Assembly (NCBI GenBank): GCA_029204225.1
Contig: MU832651.1
Coordinates: 1 to 64,000, forward strand
DNA: 64,000 bases
Direction of reading: 5' to 3'
From: Diphasiastrum complanatum
Lineage: Eukaryota > Streptophyta > Lycopodiopsida > Lycopodiales > Lycopodiaceae
Shown: in pieces, positions 11,960 to 23,130 of the stretch
How positions within the stretch are numbered: position 1 is the first letter of the stretch
How the letters are laid out: every line of letters starts with the position of its first letter
Notes under the pieces: model-generated
Told to the model about the DNA's origin: nothing
The model's input: only the letters and a program-made list of their open reading frames with translations
The model's database searches: none
Made by a program: the position numbers and the translations under genes

Positions 11960-12690
11960 AAATTTCAATGTGGCATGTCTTCACATGTCAACAATCAGAT
12001 TTCCACATCAACATTTCTCTATAAATCAATGTATCCAAGTGAAAACGTGACAACATTGAGAAAAGCTATTGTGGCTTTGTATGAGGAGTGAAGAGCCTAT
12101 TGGAGATCAATGAATAGTGTCAAGGAAGGAGAGGAGAATATGCACATCTAGCTATAAAACAACAAGAATCCAAAGATCTATACCTCAGTTATTTATAATC
12201 GAACTATATATTTGAAACCTAAAGTAAGCCTTTGGCCAGGGTGTCTTTCAAGATAACAATATCTGTCTTAATTTTATACAATCCTCACTCCATATGAGTC
12301 CAAGATTGATTCCATTGTCCTCCCAATCTTTTCCATCATAAGCAATTTCAATTAGGATTCGAAAGGAGGATTCACTAGACAAATATTATGCTTACCATTG
12401 GACCTATTTCGCTTGACTCCAAATATTCACATGCGTATTATATTGCTAAACTTGTTCTCTCAAAATTTGCAACTTTGAAAATCTCCACGTGCAGCCAATG
12501 ATAAATTTCCACATCAACACTTCCTTAAAGCATTTCGAGTGAAAACTTGACAAGGATGGAAAAAGCTATTGCAACTTTGATGAAGGAGTGGAGCTTAGGG
12601 AAGAATGAATATTGTCCAAGAAGTCATCTTAGGTATAAAACAACAATAATCCAAATGCTCATACTTTACGTAATTGTTGTTCGGCTGATT
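11960..12690. repeat. Pair of diverged direct repeats (TRIM-like)
   Basis: About 235 bp at 11960-12200 recur at 12465-12690 in the same order. Shared blocks include TTTCCACATCAACA, AAAAGCTATTG and TATAAAACAACAA. The spacing of about 500 bp and the TATA-like block suit a miniature terminal-repeat retrotransposon. I could not find a clear primer-binding site, so a plain duplication is equally possible. Confidence 0.5.
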
Positions 12691-12703
12691 TTAAGGCCTT
12701 TTT

Positions 12704-12760
12704 GGGCCCTATATTATGCAAAATAATATAGGGCCCATTCTCGTGCATAATATAGGGCCC
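12704..12760. repeat. Perfect 14 bp hairpin plus a direct copy
   Basis: GGGCCCTATATTAT at 12704-12717 and ATAATATAGGGCCC at 12723-12736 form a perfect 14 bp stem with a GCAAA loop. GCATAATATAGGGCCC at 12745-12760 is a further direct copy of the right arm. Confidence 0.9.
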
Positions 12761-12818
12761 ATTCTCGTTTTTAATCAAATGTGACAAAGAGCGTAGCACC
12801 CAGAGAGATCAGGAACGC

Positions 12819-12819
<1 letters not shown>

Positions 12820-12885
<66 letters not shown>

Positions 12886-13095
12886 GAGAGAGGGAGAGCG
12901 TAGGAGAGAGAGCGCAACAGGAGAGAGAAAAAGAGAGCGCAGGAGAGAGAATAGGAAGAGCGCAGTAGAAGAGAGGAAGAGAGCGCATCAGAGAAAAAGA
13001 GAGCGCAACAGGAGAGAGGAAAAGAGTGCAGGAGAGAGAAGAGGGACATCGCAGGAGAGAGAAGAGAGAGCGGAGTCTGTGAGGGAGAGGGACGT
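12820..13095. repeat. (GA)n microsatellite and GA-rich minisatellite
   Basis: A pure GA tract to about 12882 is followed by degenerate units of the form GAGAGAGAGCGCAACAGGA. Reading frames through it are low-complexity only. Confidence 0.9.
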
Positions 13096-13186
13096 TACAA
13101 AAATCAGCCGAATCTTCAATTATTTGTGGCAATGGTCCAATGGTGGGACCATTATCACAAATAATCCGTTCTTAAACAGGGTTCTG

Positions 13187-13555
13187 GCTCGTGGCGAAGA
13201 GTCCGAAACTGAATTATTCGTGGTAATGGCCCTCGCAATGACCATTAACTACTACTTTATTTCCAACCATATCCTTTAACCTTAAGCTCGTGGCAAAGAG
13301 TCCAAAACTGAATTATTTGTGCTAATGGCCCTCCCAATGAGCATTACCTACTACCCAACCATATCCTTTAACCTTAAGCTCGTGACGAAGAGTCCAAAAC
13401 TAAATTATTTGTGATAATGGCCCTCCCAATGAGCATTACCTACTACCCAACCATATCCTTTAACCTTAAGCTCGTGACGAAGAGTCCAAAACTGAATTAT
13501 TTGTGATAATGGCCCTCCCAATGACCATTACCTACTACTTTATTCCCAACCATAG
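13187..13555. repeat. Tandem repeat, 92-99 bp unit, four copies
   Basis: GCTCGTGGCGAAGAGTCC or a close variant starts at 13187, 13286, 13378 and 13470, giving steps of 99, 92 and 92 bp. The two middle units are almost identical, so the expansion is recent compared with the surrounding decayed elements. It ends about 350 bp before the chitinase start. Confidence 0.92.
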
Positions 13556-13909
13556 TTATATGTGTCTCAAGTGTGTCAAATTTTCTTTCATGTTAAGCCT
13601 GGCCCTGCTTTTCGTTATCTATCACCCAACATGTGAGAATATAAGTTCATCTGCGTGGACAAGCAAGCATCCTACACCACGTATCGTTTGTAAGAAACAC
13701 TAAGGTGGTGTATCGTTTGTAGGAAACACTAAGGAGGCCATATGCATGCAGCAAGTAGTGTGGGGAAGAAGAAGAAAAGGTACAGGAAAGGATGAGCTAG
13801 TGATCAGGAGTTAGCATCATAACAACAGCAGCAAATTGAGCTGTCGATTGCACGCAAATTGACTAGCTGATCTATCCATCAAGTAAATACTGTAAGGAAA
13901 ATTGGTGAC
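13556..13909 (+). promoter_or_regulatory. Upstream region of the chitinase gene
   Basis: Likely promoter and 5' UTR by position only. A 23 bp direct repeat, TATCGTTTGTARGAAACACT plus AAGG, occurs at about 13681 and 13709. I see no convincing TATA box close to the start, so no start site is claimed. Confidence 0.35.
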
Positions 13910-15020
13910 ATGGAACAAGCAAACAGTGATTTAGTCTTGCAACTCACCGTTGTAATTCTCATTGCATTCTTTTCTGTGAGCGACGGCGCTGCAGAGGTTG
14001 GAGTGAAGGGAGCCTATTATCCATCCTATATTGCTGCAACCTATCCATCAACGAGCATCGATGCAACTCTCTTCACACACTTGTTCTTTGCATTTGTTGT
14101 CATGGATCCAATCACATTTGAGGTGAAGCCACCAGATTCTGACACCGAGCAGGAGCTGGCAAGCTTTACCGGCATAGTAACTGCCAGCAATCCAGCAGTA
14201 CGAACTCTTGTGTCAATCCGAGGCGGTGGCGTTGAAGCCACTAGCTTGTCCCAAATGGCAGCTAATCCTACCTCCCGGAAGACTTTCATAACAACCAGTA
14301 TAGCGCTTGCTCGGCTCCATCGCTTTGCTGGGCTGGACCTAGACTGGGAGTCTCCAAAAGATGCCACAGAAATGCACAACTTCGGTATCCTCATATCAGA
14401 ATGGCATGCAGCTACATTGCTGGAGGCTAATCACTCCAACCTTCCGCCTTTGCTCCTCACTGCAGCAGTCTACTATGGAGCCACCATCCCGTTTAACAGT
14501 TCACATAGCTATCCCGTGTCCTCTATAGCTTCTAACCTTGACTGGATCAACATAATGGCGTATGATTATTACGGGTTTTGGACTCCGTCTGCAACTGCAG
14601 AACATACAGCTCTCTATTTCAACACAGACTATGGAATTTCTACATGGCTGAAGGCAGGATTGCCTCCACATAAAGCTGTTTTGGGTCTTGCAATGTATGG
14701 ACGATCCTGGACTCTGGCAAATGCTTCAGAAACATGGATCGGAGCTCCCGCAGTGGGTCCCGGTCCTCCGCAGCCTATCTCTGGGGAGCCTGGATTCTTC
14801 TTTTTTTCAGAGATAATGCAGTTCCTCACAAACAGCAATGTTTCAACAGTCTATGACAATCGTACTGTTTGTGCCTACAGCTTTGATAGTAAGACTTGGG
14901 TGGGCTATGACAATGCTCTCTCCATTGCCAACAAAGTGCAGTATCTGATGACCCGAAAGATGGCTGGATACTTTTTCTGGGCAGTGAGTTTTGACAGCAA
15001 CTGGACTCTTTCAAACTCAG
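13910..15020 (+). CDS. Class V chitinase (glycoside hydrolase family 18), first exon
   Basis: Hydrolyses chitin beta-1,4 links by substrate-assisted retention, most likely in the secretory path or apoplast as a defence enzyme. Residues 8-27 form a hydrophobic signal peptide. GH18 starts near residue 30 with GVKGAYYPSY. The catalytic DxDxE motif is LDLDWE at residues 142-147, with Glu147 as the acid. MAYDYY (216-221) and the late barrel strand GYFFWAVSFD (353-362) also fit. Six N-glycosylation sequons are visible. The frame is free of stops over 370 codons, the usual length of the domain. It reaches AACTCAG|GTACGG, a strong splice donor, at 15021. I chose the first ATG because the signal peptide follows directly. 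The downstream exon is not identified. Tobacco CHRK1-type proteins join this domain to a membrane segment and kinase, so a receptor form is possible. Unlike its neighbours it shows no coding damage. Confidence 0.88.
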
Positions 15021-15177
15021 GTACGGCTCCATCCACTCTAATCTTCTTATTGTTTGTTTTCCAAGCATGGATTTGGTTTTGTGCCAAAGTTCGCAGCAGT
15101 GTTGAGCTGTGCTACCCACTTCTTTGGTTTAGAAAAAAAACCTATAGGTGGTTTTCTTGGGGAAGGTCGCCCTCCGA

Positions 15178-15254
15178 GGCCATTCCGTTGCGGAAGGGCC
15201 TTTGGCTGAGGACTATAGCCAAAGGCGGACGACCCTTCACAAGACGGAATGGCC
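15178..15254. repeat. Foldback with two nested stems
   Basis: GGCCATTCCGT (15178-15188) pairs with ACGGAATGGCC (15244-15254). Inside it CCTTTGGCT (15199-15207) pairs with AGCCAAAGG (15217-15225). Both stems are perfect. It resembles a foldback or MITE-like element, though no target duplication was defined. Confidence 0.75.
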
Positions 15255-15280
15255 GAGAAGGTAACCTTTTGCGGCGTGCA

Positions 15281-15323
15281 AATTTTTTTTTACATGCACT
15301 CTCAGGTGCATGTAAAAATTTTT
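15281..15323. repeat. Short inverted repeat
   Basis: TACATGCAC (15291-15299) pairs with GTGCATGTA (15306-15314) around a TCTCAG loop. The stem extends about four further T-A pairs outward. Confidence 0.75.
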
Positions 15324-15724
15324 GGAAAAAAAAAGCCTGCGCAAAAATTACGTTTTGAGAGGCACCTCATTTTTCTTCATGAAAAAGCAAAAAATGATTT
15401 TACGGTAGGAAAAGAATGTACATTTTTCGTACCCTTCGTTCATGAATAGCTGACCAGATGCATAATCGGAAACTAACTTGCATTTTCTATGTCAATAATT
15501 ACACCCTTACGCACTGATTATAAAACTCCAAAATTTTCATATACCCTACCTACCTCAGTGGGTATCACAAAAAGTTAATAGCTGCCCAGCACTGGTGGTT
15601 ACCCTAGTGAGTTCAAATTGGCTATAGGACATGCAACCATTCTTTTACACAATTTGATACTTCGGCAGTGTTGATAGGACACTATCATTGATTTCTTTGT
15701 ATTTCTGCAGCCTGTTCGAAAACC

Positions 15725-17150
15725 AGTGTCCTAATTTAACCCTTTTTTAAAGATATCAGCTGCTATGTATTGGATTCTACAAAATTTCAATCTCACTTCC
15801 TTGTCGAGTATTATGCTCTTGATATAGTGGTACTTAATTTCGATGTGCTTGCTCCTAGAGTGAAATTTATGATTGATCGATAATGCTATAGCACTTTGAT
15901 TGTCGTACTGAATGATTGTTGGAGCGGTTTGTCTGAGACCAATGTCAAGCAATAGATAGCTCAACCCAATTGTCTCTTTAGTAACTTGAGAGGCTGCAAT
16001 GTACTCTTACTTTGTCGAAGACATTGTGATGGAGGTCTGCTTTCAACTATTCCAGGATACTGAACCATTATTGAACATGAAGACAAATCCAGAAGTCGAT
16101 TTTCTGGTGTCAACATCGCCTGTCCAATTTGCATCTATATATCCATGAAGTGGATGGATATCGGATGGATCAACCTCTCCATAACAAATGCATAGGTCGA
16201 TAGTAGCTCGTACATATCTGATTACTCTTAGGAGAGATTTCCAGTGGATCATACCAAGGTTAGCAATGTATTGGCTTAAAGAGCTGACAACATATGCAAG
16301 ATTGGGCATGGTGGAGATCATTGCATACATCAGAGATTCGATAATAAACTGATATGAATATCTCTTCATTTCTCCCATCTCCTCATCAGTTTGAGGACAT
16401 TACTCTTTCGATAACTTCAAACCTGGATCCATAGGATTATGTACAAGCTTGTAATTCATTAAATTGAATTTCGAAAGTAAATTGTGGCAGTACCTCTATT
16501 GACTAATATAGAGAAGCCTTTTGTTTCTCTCTCTATGGATTTGGATCTAGAAACAATAATGTGCCTCCCCCAGATCTGTCATCTCAAATTCTTGGGATAG
16601 CATCCTCTTGATGTCCTTTGTTAGTTCGATATTGTTGCCAAAAAGCAATGTATCATCCACGTATAGCGTGATGATGACAAATAATTGTCGAATAGCCTTG
16701 AAATTAACATTACAGTCTGCAGAGCTTATTTCGAATCCATGATCAATCAAAAATGTGCTGATTCAATGGAACCAAGCTCTGGACGATTGCTTAATACCGT
16801 ACAAGGCTTTATGGTGTTTGCATACTCGATTTCTTGACCATTGAGGACATAGCCTTATGGCTGGATCATGTAGATGTCCTATTCGATAACTCCATTGAGG
16901 AATGCTATTTGTACATCCATCTGGTGTACTCAAGATTGGCTGCAGTAGCATATGATAGTAGTAGTTGAATAGAATAATGCGTGACTACTGGGCTAAAGGT
17001 TTTGAAGTAGTCAACATTAGGAGTTTGTCAAAACCCCCCTTGCCATTAGTCGAGCCTTTCTTCTGTCGATATTGCCATTTGCTTTATATAACAAGTTCTA
17101 TTCTTTGTCCATAGCTTCCTTTCAGAGATCTAAATGACATTGCTTCTTTG
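15725..17150 (-). pseudogene. Ty1/copia RT-RNase H remnant (element C)
   Basis: Minus-strand reading gives RT blocks in order from about 17150 downward: a KNRTCYIKQMA region, NVDYFKTFSPVV, AFLNGVIE, ALYGIKQSSRAWF and the catalytic LYVDDTLLFG (about 16650). RNase H follows with SGFVFMFNNGSVSWNS and, near 15850, IQYDNQSAIALS and HSRSKHIEIKYHYI. Several stops and frameshifts break it into four open pieces. LFGNN after YVDD and the spacing differ from elements A and B, so this is another lineage. The integrase fragment at 19097-19925 is on the same strand and in the expected upstream position, so the two may be one element split by about 1.9 kb of other DNA. Confidence 0.9.
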
Positions 17151-19090
17151 ATTGTGATCGATGTTGGATTATTCTACTATAAAAAATGATTCATCTGAAT
17201 AATCGATCATTAATCTACATCCATTCATTTATTCAGTTCTGTAGTTTTATTCGTGTTTCTACACAGTCTGCCGAAATACTCGAGAATCGCTCAACAGGTG
17301 GCTCCGACATATTGGATGACTTCAACAAATTAGCGGAGAAGTCGAAGATGTCGAAGGAAGAAATTTATTTTTTCTGCCTGTTATGAAGCTAAAGATTTGT
17401 CCTAACCACTATTCAAATAAACCTCTGAGAGGGCCTAACTGGATGGATGACAATGCATTATGGCTAATTGCCAATTGCAACCTATGACCTAAATAGCTAT
17501 CCTAATTGGATAAGCTTAAATTGCTTTAGTATAAATAGCTGATCAATATCGAAGAATAAACAGGAGAAAATACACTGAGGAGAAGGACTCATAGAGTTCT
17601 ATTAGTATTTTGTTTGAGTATTGCTACTTAGCGTTATTGGCTTATCAACGGAAGTGCATTATGTTGGATTTATTCCCTCTACTCTTCTTAAATCCCATTT
17701 TAATCTACCTCCATTCATGCTGCATATTTACTAACGTTGTCGCGCAGTCTGCATATTTACACGCAAATTCGCACAGACGAAGAAAGCCAAAAGAATCGTG
17801 ACACTGTGTTTTTACACACGTTATGGTGACAGGCGAAAAGGGGACACTATCTTACAGAATGCCAAAGGTGCCCTAAAAGCAAAGGCACCCTGTAAATCTA
17901 ATCCTAAGGCTACTCATAAGAGTGATGCACTTTTTGCATTGTCATCACCAACGATCACTTTAGCACTGACTGACATCGCACCCATTTCATGCTCACCCCA
18001 TGTAGCTGCGCTATTAGACTGGACAACTACTACAGCCACCCACGATCTCTTACAAACAGCACATCCACTGTACTTTCCACATCTGCACACCTGTAATATA
18101 ATGTATATATCCTGGATACCATTTGTGTATTCAGTTTAACAAGGTGAATGAGTTATGAGTGAATGAGACGAAGTAGATGCCTTGCGCATTGATTCTTGAT
18201 TGTCAACAATAAGGTTTTATTCCTTTACAGATTGTATAAGCTTCATACCTAGCACACGGTTTTGACGCTATTTTCTTGTGCTCTACCGCATTATTGACAT
18301 GTATACATGATATACTTGATCTGATACAGTTCTTTGTTCTGCGTTCAGATCTATGTTAATATTGCTATGCTTATCATTCATTATGTCTGATCTTTCTAGT
18401 TGTTCTTTCTGGTAATAGACGACTAACATTTCGCCTTGTCTTTCGCGAATCATTCGTGACTAATTATCAGTCGAGCATCGTCTAGCTCTTCGCGAATCAT
18501 TCGCGACGAATAGTTTGTCTTACTATTTGCGACAAACCATTATTCTGGAGCTTCATTCATTTATTAAAGTTTGGCTACGTAATCAAGAACGACTGTGATT
18601 CCCTTCACTATCGTTTGTTCATTCTGATAGGCATAGTCATGCTTTTGGAGAGAGTCGTATAGCTCGTTCCGCTGCGCATGAACATTTTTTGTTCGAGTTC
18701 GTTTTTCGTTCGTTTCTTGTTCGAGTTCGTGTCTCGTTCGTGTTCATCTTACCCCTTTGAGCTTATTTTTCGTTTCTAACATACGACACCTTTTCTCAAC
18801 TCGTTTATCTCCCTCTCTCCAACACAATAGATAGAGTTATCAGTTACTCAGAGATAGTTTAGAGTACGCAGTTGCATCCACTATTGTTTTGTGCTCATTA
18901 TCATCTGACTTTGTACATGCTAATTACTAAATCAATCTATCTGCTTATTGCATTCAGTATCATGTCAAAATATATGTTGCTCTATAGTTATCAGTAACTC
19001 ATAAATCTCTTATGTTTCATCCGATCTATTGAATACTTCAATACTACAATTATATTCTATACATCATTTTCACTCTCTAATTGTTTGTCT
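17151..19090. other. Noncoding insertion-like segment
   Basis: Lies between the integrase and RT parts of element C. TGTTGGATT followed by AATCTACMTCCATTCAT and CAGTCTGC occurs at 17163-17275 and again at 17659-17760, about 497 bp apart. A TATA-like TAGTATAAATAGC lies near 17530, which suits an LTR or duplicated LTR. The 113-codon frame at 17798-18139 has no recognisable domain. Near 18467 and 18500 TCGCGAATCATTCGCGA-type near-palindromes occur, followed by GTTCGAGTTCGT-rich simple sequence to about 18750. Confidence 0.45.
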
Positions 19091-19096
19091 ATGAAA

Positions 19097-19925
19097 TTAC
19101 TTGAGTACTAACGATTTCAAAGTTAGTTGATAAAAGATCAAATGTGAGGTAGGTGTAGTCATACATAAGGAAGAAAGATCATTCCGCTGTGCTCTATTGG
19201 TCGTCCATAGAATTCGACTTATCGACTCTTCCTCTTCCATTACTTCTTCCAACAATCGGCTCATGTATAAAATAGTGAGCAAACTCATTAGTGAATAGAA
19301 TAGGCTGAGTTTGAATTCTTGTCGATCTTCTAGGAGTAGCTTATGGTAGCAAAATTCAACTTTATGTCAGCTATGTCAGTTTCTCCTGAGTTGTAGCTTC
19401 TTTATCTTCCTCTGAATATGACTATACAATCTAAGTACTTGAAAAAATTGAAATGGTATTTTGATATACATCAATTGTCAGGGCATAGTCAATAGACTGG
19501 ATCTAGTTCTTGCCCTTCAGATCAATGAATTGATCTTCAATGAGATTCACATTTCTAATAGTAAAAACTTTATAGGTTACAATATTGTACAGTTGATACA
19601 TGCCATTTGAAGAAGAATAATCAGGAAAAATAGTTTTGATTGAATGCTCATCTAATTTTTTTCTTGTGTCCTTTAAAACATGAATATAGGCAATGCATCC
19701 AAAGACTCTTAAATGCTTAAATGAAGGTTTGGATCCAGTCCAAACTTCATAAGGAGTCTTGTTGTCAGGTAGGCCTTTAGTTATACATCAATTTTGCAAG
19801 TATGTGGTCGACACATCATGTTGCCAAAATGATCTGGGCAACGAATCATGAGTGATCATGCATTTGACAGACTGGACTAAGGTCTTTTTTTTTTCTTTCG
19901 GCCAATCCATTCAACTGTGGAAAAT
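19097..19925 (-). pseudogene. Ty1/copia integrase fragment (element C)
   Basis: Minus-strand reading gives GLAERKKK, SFWQHDVSTTYL, TPYEVWTGSKPSFKHLRVFG, AYIHVLKDTRKKLDEH and VFTIRNVNLIEDQF. These are the catalytic-Glu helix, the C-terminal core and the post-core region of copia integrase, which inserts the cDNA into the host genome. Stops and frameshifts interrupt it and the N-terminal half is missing. The 19097-19290 part, with IHEPIVG, could be the linker towards RT. Confidence 0.8.
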
Positions 19926-20631
19926 AGGAACCAGTAAATAGTCAATTTTGTAGACATGCACAAGTTAGATTGATTTAGATTTAATTGTACAAGCAAAAAA
20001 AAACAGATCTTAGGACATTACAATTGACACGAATTATCAATCATATACATAGTTGAACCTAAGAATTGTCTTATCTGTATATCGTGAATCAAATGAAATA
20101 GAATAAAATGCATTCGACACGATACAAAATCACTTATATTGTTGAAACAAATACGTATATTCAAAATATGTACAAGTTGAATGCAGACAGAATTGCGATA
20201 TTTTTGAAACAATACTCTGTAGTAACAAAGACAAAGATCGAATAATAGTTCTCTGAATGGTTGTTCGATTGATTGATGTCATAGTAACATTAACTAAGTA
20301 TATCCGATTGTTATCGAATATATACACATGGATATGCGATTAAAAGAATGCTTAATATGTACTTTTACAAATGGAATTAAGGTATTATGTGTTGTTAGCA
20401 ATTGTTGTGTGCCATGTCCTCAATTTCTATCACTTTCCCCACCCACTTCTCCATAAGTCATAAATTCACTCAGCAAATCCTAAACCATTGAGGAGATTTA
20501 ACCAGTCATTTCTTTTATTCTTAAAAAGAAAATCACTTGATTGCATCATCATCAAGCTTTTCGCCAAAAATTGGGAGCCTCTTGAAACCAATATACTCAA
20601 TATCCTTGATTTCATGACATTGTCTCTCAGT
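19926..20631. other. AT-rich intergenic DNA, nothing recognised
   Basis: Short unrelated frames only, with no domain or repeat I can support. Confidence 0.5.
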
Positions 20632-20820
20632 GGTCATTATTGTCCTCTCACCAGGCTCCACCATGCTCCACCCTCAATGGTCATTATCATCCTCTCACTA
20701 GGCTTCAACGACCATTATCGTCCTCTCACTAGGCTCCACTATGCGCCACCCTCAACAGTCATTATCGTCCTCTCACCATGCTCCACCCTCAATGGTCATT
20801 ATCGTCCTCTCATTAGGCTG
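20632..20820. repeat. Minisatellite, 47 bp unit
   Basis: GGTCATTATCGTCCTCTCAC units start at 20632, 20679, about 20709, 20756 and 20793. Full units are 47 bp and others are shortened. The open frame across it is a by-product of the repeat. Confidence 0.85.
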
Positions 20821-21523
20821 TTGGATTTCTATCCTCTCCATAAACTTATCTCATGGCTAATTTAGATCCATTCATTTGTTCTATGTAAATATTTGTACGC
20901 ATACTCTGTAGAAATACACTGGTTTGCAAACAGTCTCTAGAAATACAAAGGAATCAACGACAATGTTCTACTGATACTATCGAACTATCGAACTATGTAT
21001 CATCGTTTAGTCGATAGTTTCGTCATCAAATTATCAAGTAACCACCATTGAATCGATTATTCGGCTACTCGACACTGTCGCGATCAGACAAAATCTTTAA
21101 CAATGATTATACACTACCATAAGCAGCTACTATTATGGCTATGAATAATCAACAATGACACCCTCTTGTTTAAAAGGAAAATTATCAAAAATTAACAATC
21201 AAATCTTGTCAATGTAGTAGCCATTAACATAAAGCAACAAGCTTGAAGATCCATATTGTAACATATACCATAATTTTCTTATCCTAATTCCTTATTTTCT
21301 TATCTAATGTGAAAAGAGCATCAAAGGGGAGATTGATTTTTCATACTATTGTCTTAGATTATGCAAGTGTAGATAGGTTTTAATTTAACAATATCTTTGT
21401 TTTGCTACTTCCTCAACAATGGTCTCATTTGGATAGCTTTATCCAATGGATCATCATATTTTTGCATGGCAAGGTTCTTCTAATTGATTTAATATACTAA
21501 TTTGTTTGACAACCATGTTTTTA
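20821..21523. other. Intergenic DNA, nothing recognised
   Basis: Contains short ACTATCGAACTATCG-type repetition near 20980. No gene seen. Confidence 0.5.
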
Positions 21524-23130
21524 TTAAAAAAGCTTTAGTTGGACATGTAAAAAAGGATTGAGGATTGTGATAGTAGTCCATACACCTTGCATCTTCAGCT
21601 TAGTCCCTGAAAATGCATCTGGAGTCATATTTGGTATCGCAAGAGTTGGACTTCTATTCTGAAGAAAATTGGCATTGTTACAAGTCTCATGCCAAAATGA
21701 ATTCGTAAAGCCCATGTAATTGAGTATTGCATGATGAGCACACTCCATAATTGTCCTATGTTTGCACTCAACTATCCCATTATGTTGAAGTGTGTAGGAT
21801 GATTGCCTCCTAATTCCATGCTCTTTATAAAATCATTAAATTTATCCGAGTTGTACTCACCACCATTATTTGATCGTAAGACTTTAATCTTTGCATTAGT
21901 TTGATTCTCCATTATTGCCTTGAGTTGCTTGAACATTGGAAAAGCTTTTGACTTCTTTTTAAGAAAATCAATTAACGATTGCCTTGACTTGTCATCAATG
22001 AACATAATGAAATAGTAGGATCCACCAATGAACATTGTTCTCATTGACCCACATAAATTTGTATGTACAAGTTCTAGCAGTTTCTTTACAAAAGTAGCAC
22101 AACCCTTATTGAAATTTTCTCAATGTTGCTTGTCATAAATGCAATCATACAAATGAATTCGTTTTGATCCTCAATGGTAGGCAGACTTGTAAACATGTTG
22201 AGTGTCTTCAACAACCACAAATTAGTAAGATTCAAGTGACCTCTTGCAAAGGTAAAGCTAATTCAAACATAGTAGAATGATCACCTTCTTTATTCTCCAC
22301 CAAGTTCCATGATTGCTTCACCTTGCTCTTATTAGTATCACCTTATTTATTTCCTGTAGTCTGTAGTCCAATGACCTTGCTTTTGGCAACAAAAATGTTT
22401 TTTTGTCTTTTTTGATGACTCATCTTTGTCATCCTTGCCACCTAAAAACTTTTAATCCTCTTTCTTGTAGCGCCCTTTCCCCTGAGTCAACAATGGCTGC
22501 ACCTTTTACATTTCTTTACGAGATTTGACCACTTCCCATCATTGCACCTCCTATAACAAGATGTTTGAGGATCTGCACAACATAGATAACCTCTCCTTAG
22601 AGGCTATTCCACTCATGAAGGTTTGGCAAACTTCATGAATACTAGTCATTGTTGCTTGTATGCATTTCACTGCATCCTGCAATTTTTTTATAGAAGTAAG
22701 AAATGCATCAACCATCTTATTCTCTTTCATTTTGCACCATTCAACATAGTGCATAAAAAAAAATGAGAAGGATTTCAGGTCCCATGCTTACCTAGGTATT
22801 ATTATCTCATTGATGTGAGTTATGACATTATCGTTGACCACTAACTTGATAATTGTGAGTGCTTATGTGAAATGCTTAGGTGTTATCATCTCATTCACTA
22901 GAGTTATGGCATGATCCTTGACAACTAACTTGATAATTGTGACTGCTCGTCTGACACACTTCTCAAAGGCACGAATGTCAATTTGTTCTCGTCGGTCTTC
23001 ACTTATCTTTGGTCACAATATCCCATAGCTTTTTCTCAATCATTATATTCTTTAGTTTGAACCTCCATACACTATCATTGAAATTTTCATCCAATTTACT
23101 TGTCTTTCCAAGCACAAGTTTGCCCATATT
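21524..23130 (-). pseudogene. Ty1/copia gag-integrase remnant (element D)
   Basis: Read on the minus strand from about 23130: gag start MANMGKLVLGKTSKLDENFN with VWRFKLKNIMIEKKLWDIV, then a gag helix region, a ruined zinc knuckle (FCCQKQGHWTTDYRK) near 22380, and integrase from about 22080. Two of the three catalytic acids are changed: the first Asp is Asn in VHTNLCGSM and the second is Asn in VLRSNNGGEY. The Glu of NGIVECKHRT remains, in a shifted frame. The fragment ends after NRSPTLAIPN near 21620. A stretch of about 85 bp of gag is duplicated in tandem (22790-22870 and 22873-22950). Clearly dead, and a different lineage from A and B. Confidence 0.88.

Larger units (their letters stand above)
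15021..15724 (+). other. Probable intron or 3' flank of the chitinase gene
   Basis: Without splicing the frame would run on to 15358, adding a hydrophobic stretch (STLIFLLFVFQAWIWFCAKV, residues 375-394) and a basic tail that ends inside foldback DNA. The donor at 15021 favours an intron, but a membrane-anchored read-through product cannot be excluded from sequence alone. No acceptor-linked exon was recognised. Confidence 0.5.

Noticed and set aside
12771-13132. Two overlapping minus-strand Ser-Leu-rich frames
   Set aside because: Low-complexity by-products of the GA tract and GA-rich repeats.
14041-15119. Minus-strand frames opposite the chitinase
   Set aside because: Shadows of the GH18 exon; the plus frame carries all conserved motifs.
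17798-18139. 113-codon frame as a possible small gene or downstream chitinase exon
   Set aside because: No similarity to GH18 or kinase sequence and no supporting splice sites.
20488-20865. 125-codon open frame
   Set aside because: It spans the 47 bp minisatellite and owes its openness to the repeat; no domain is visible.
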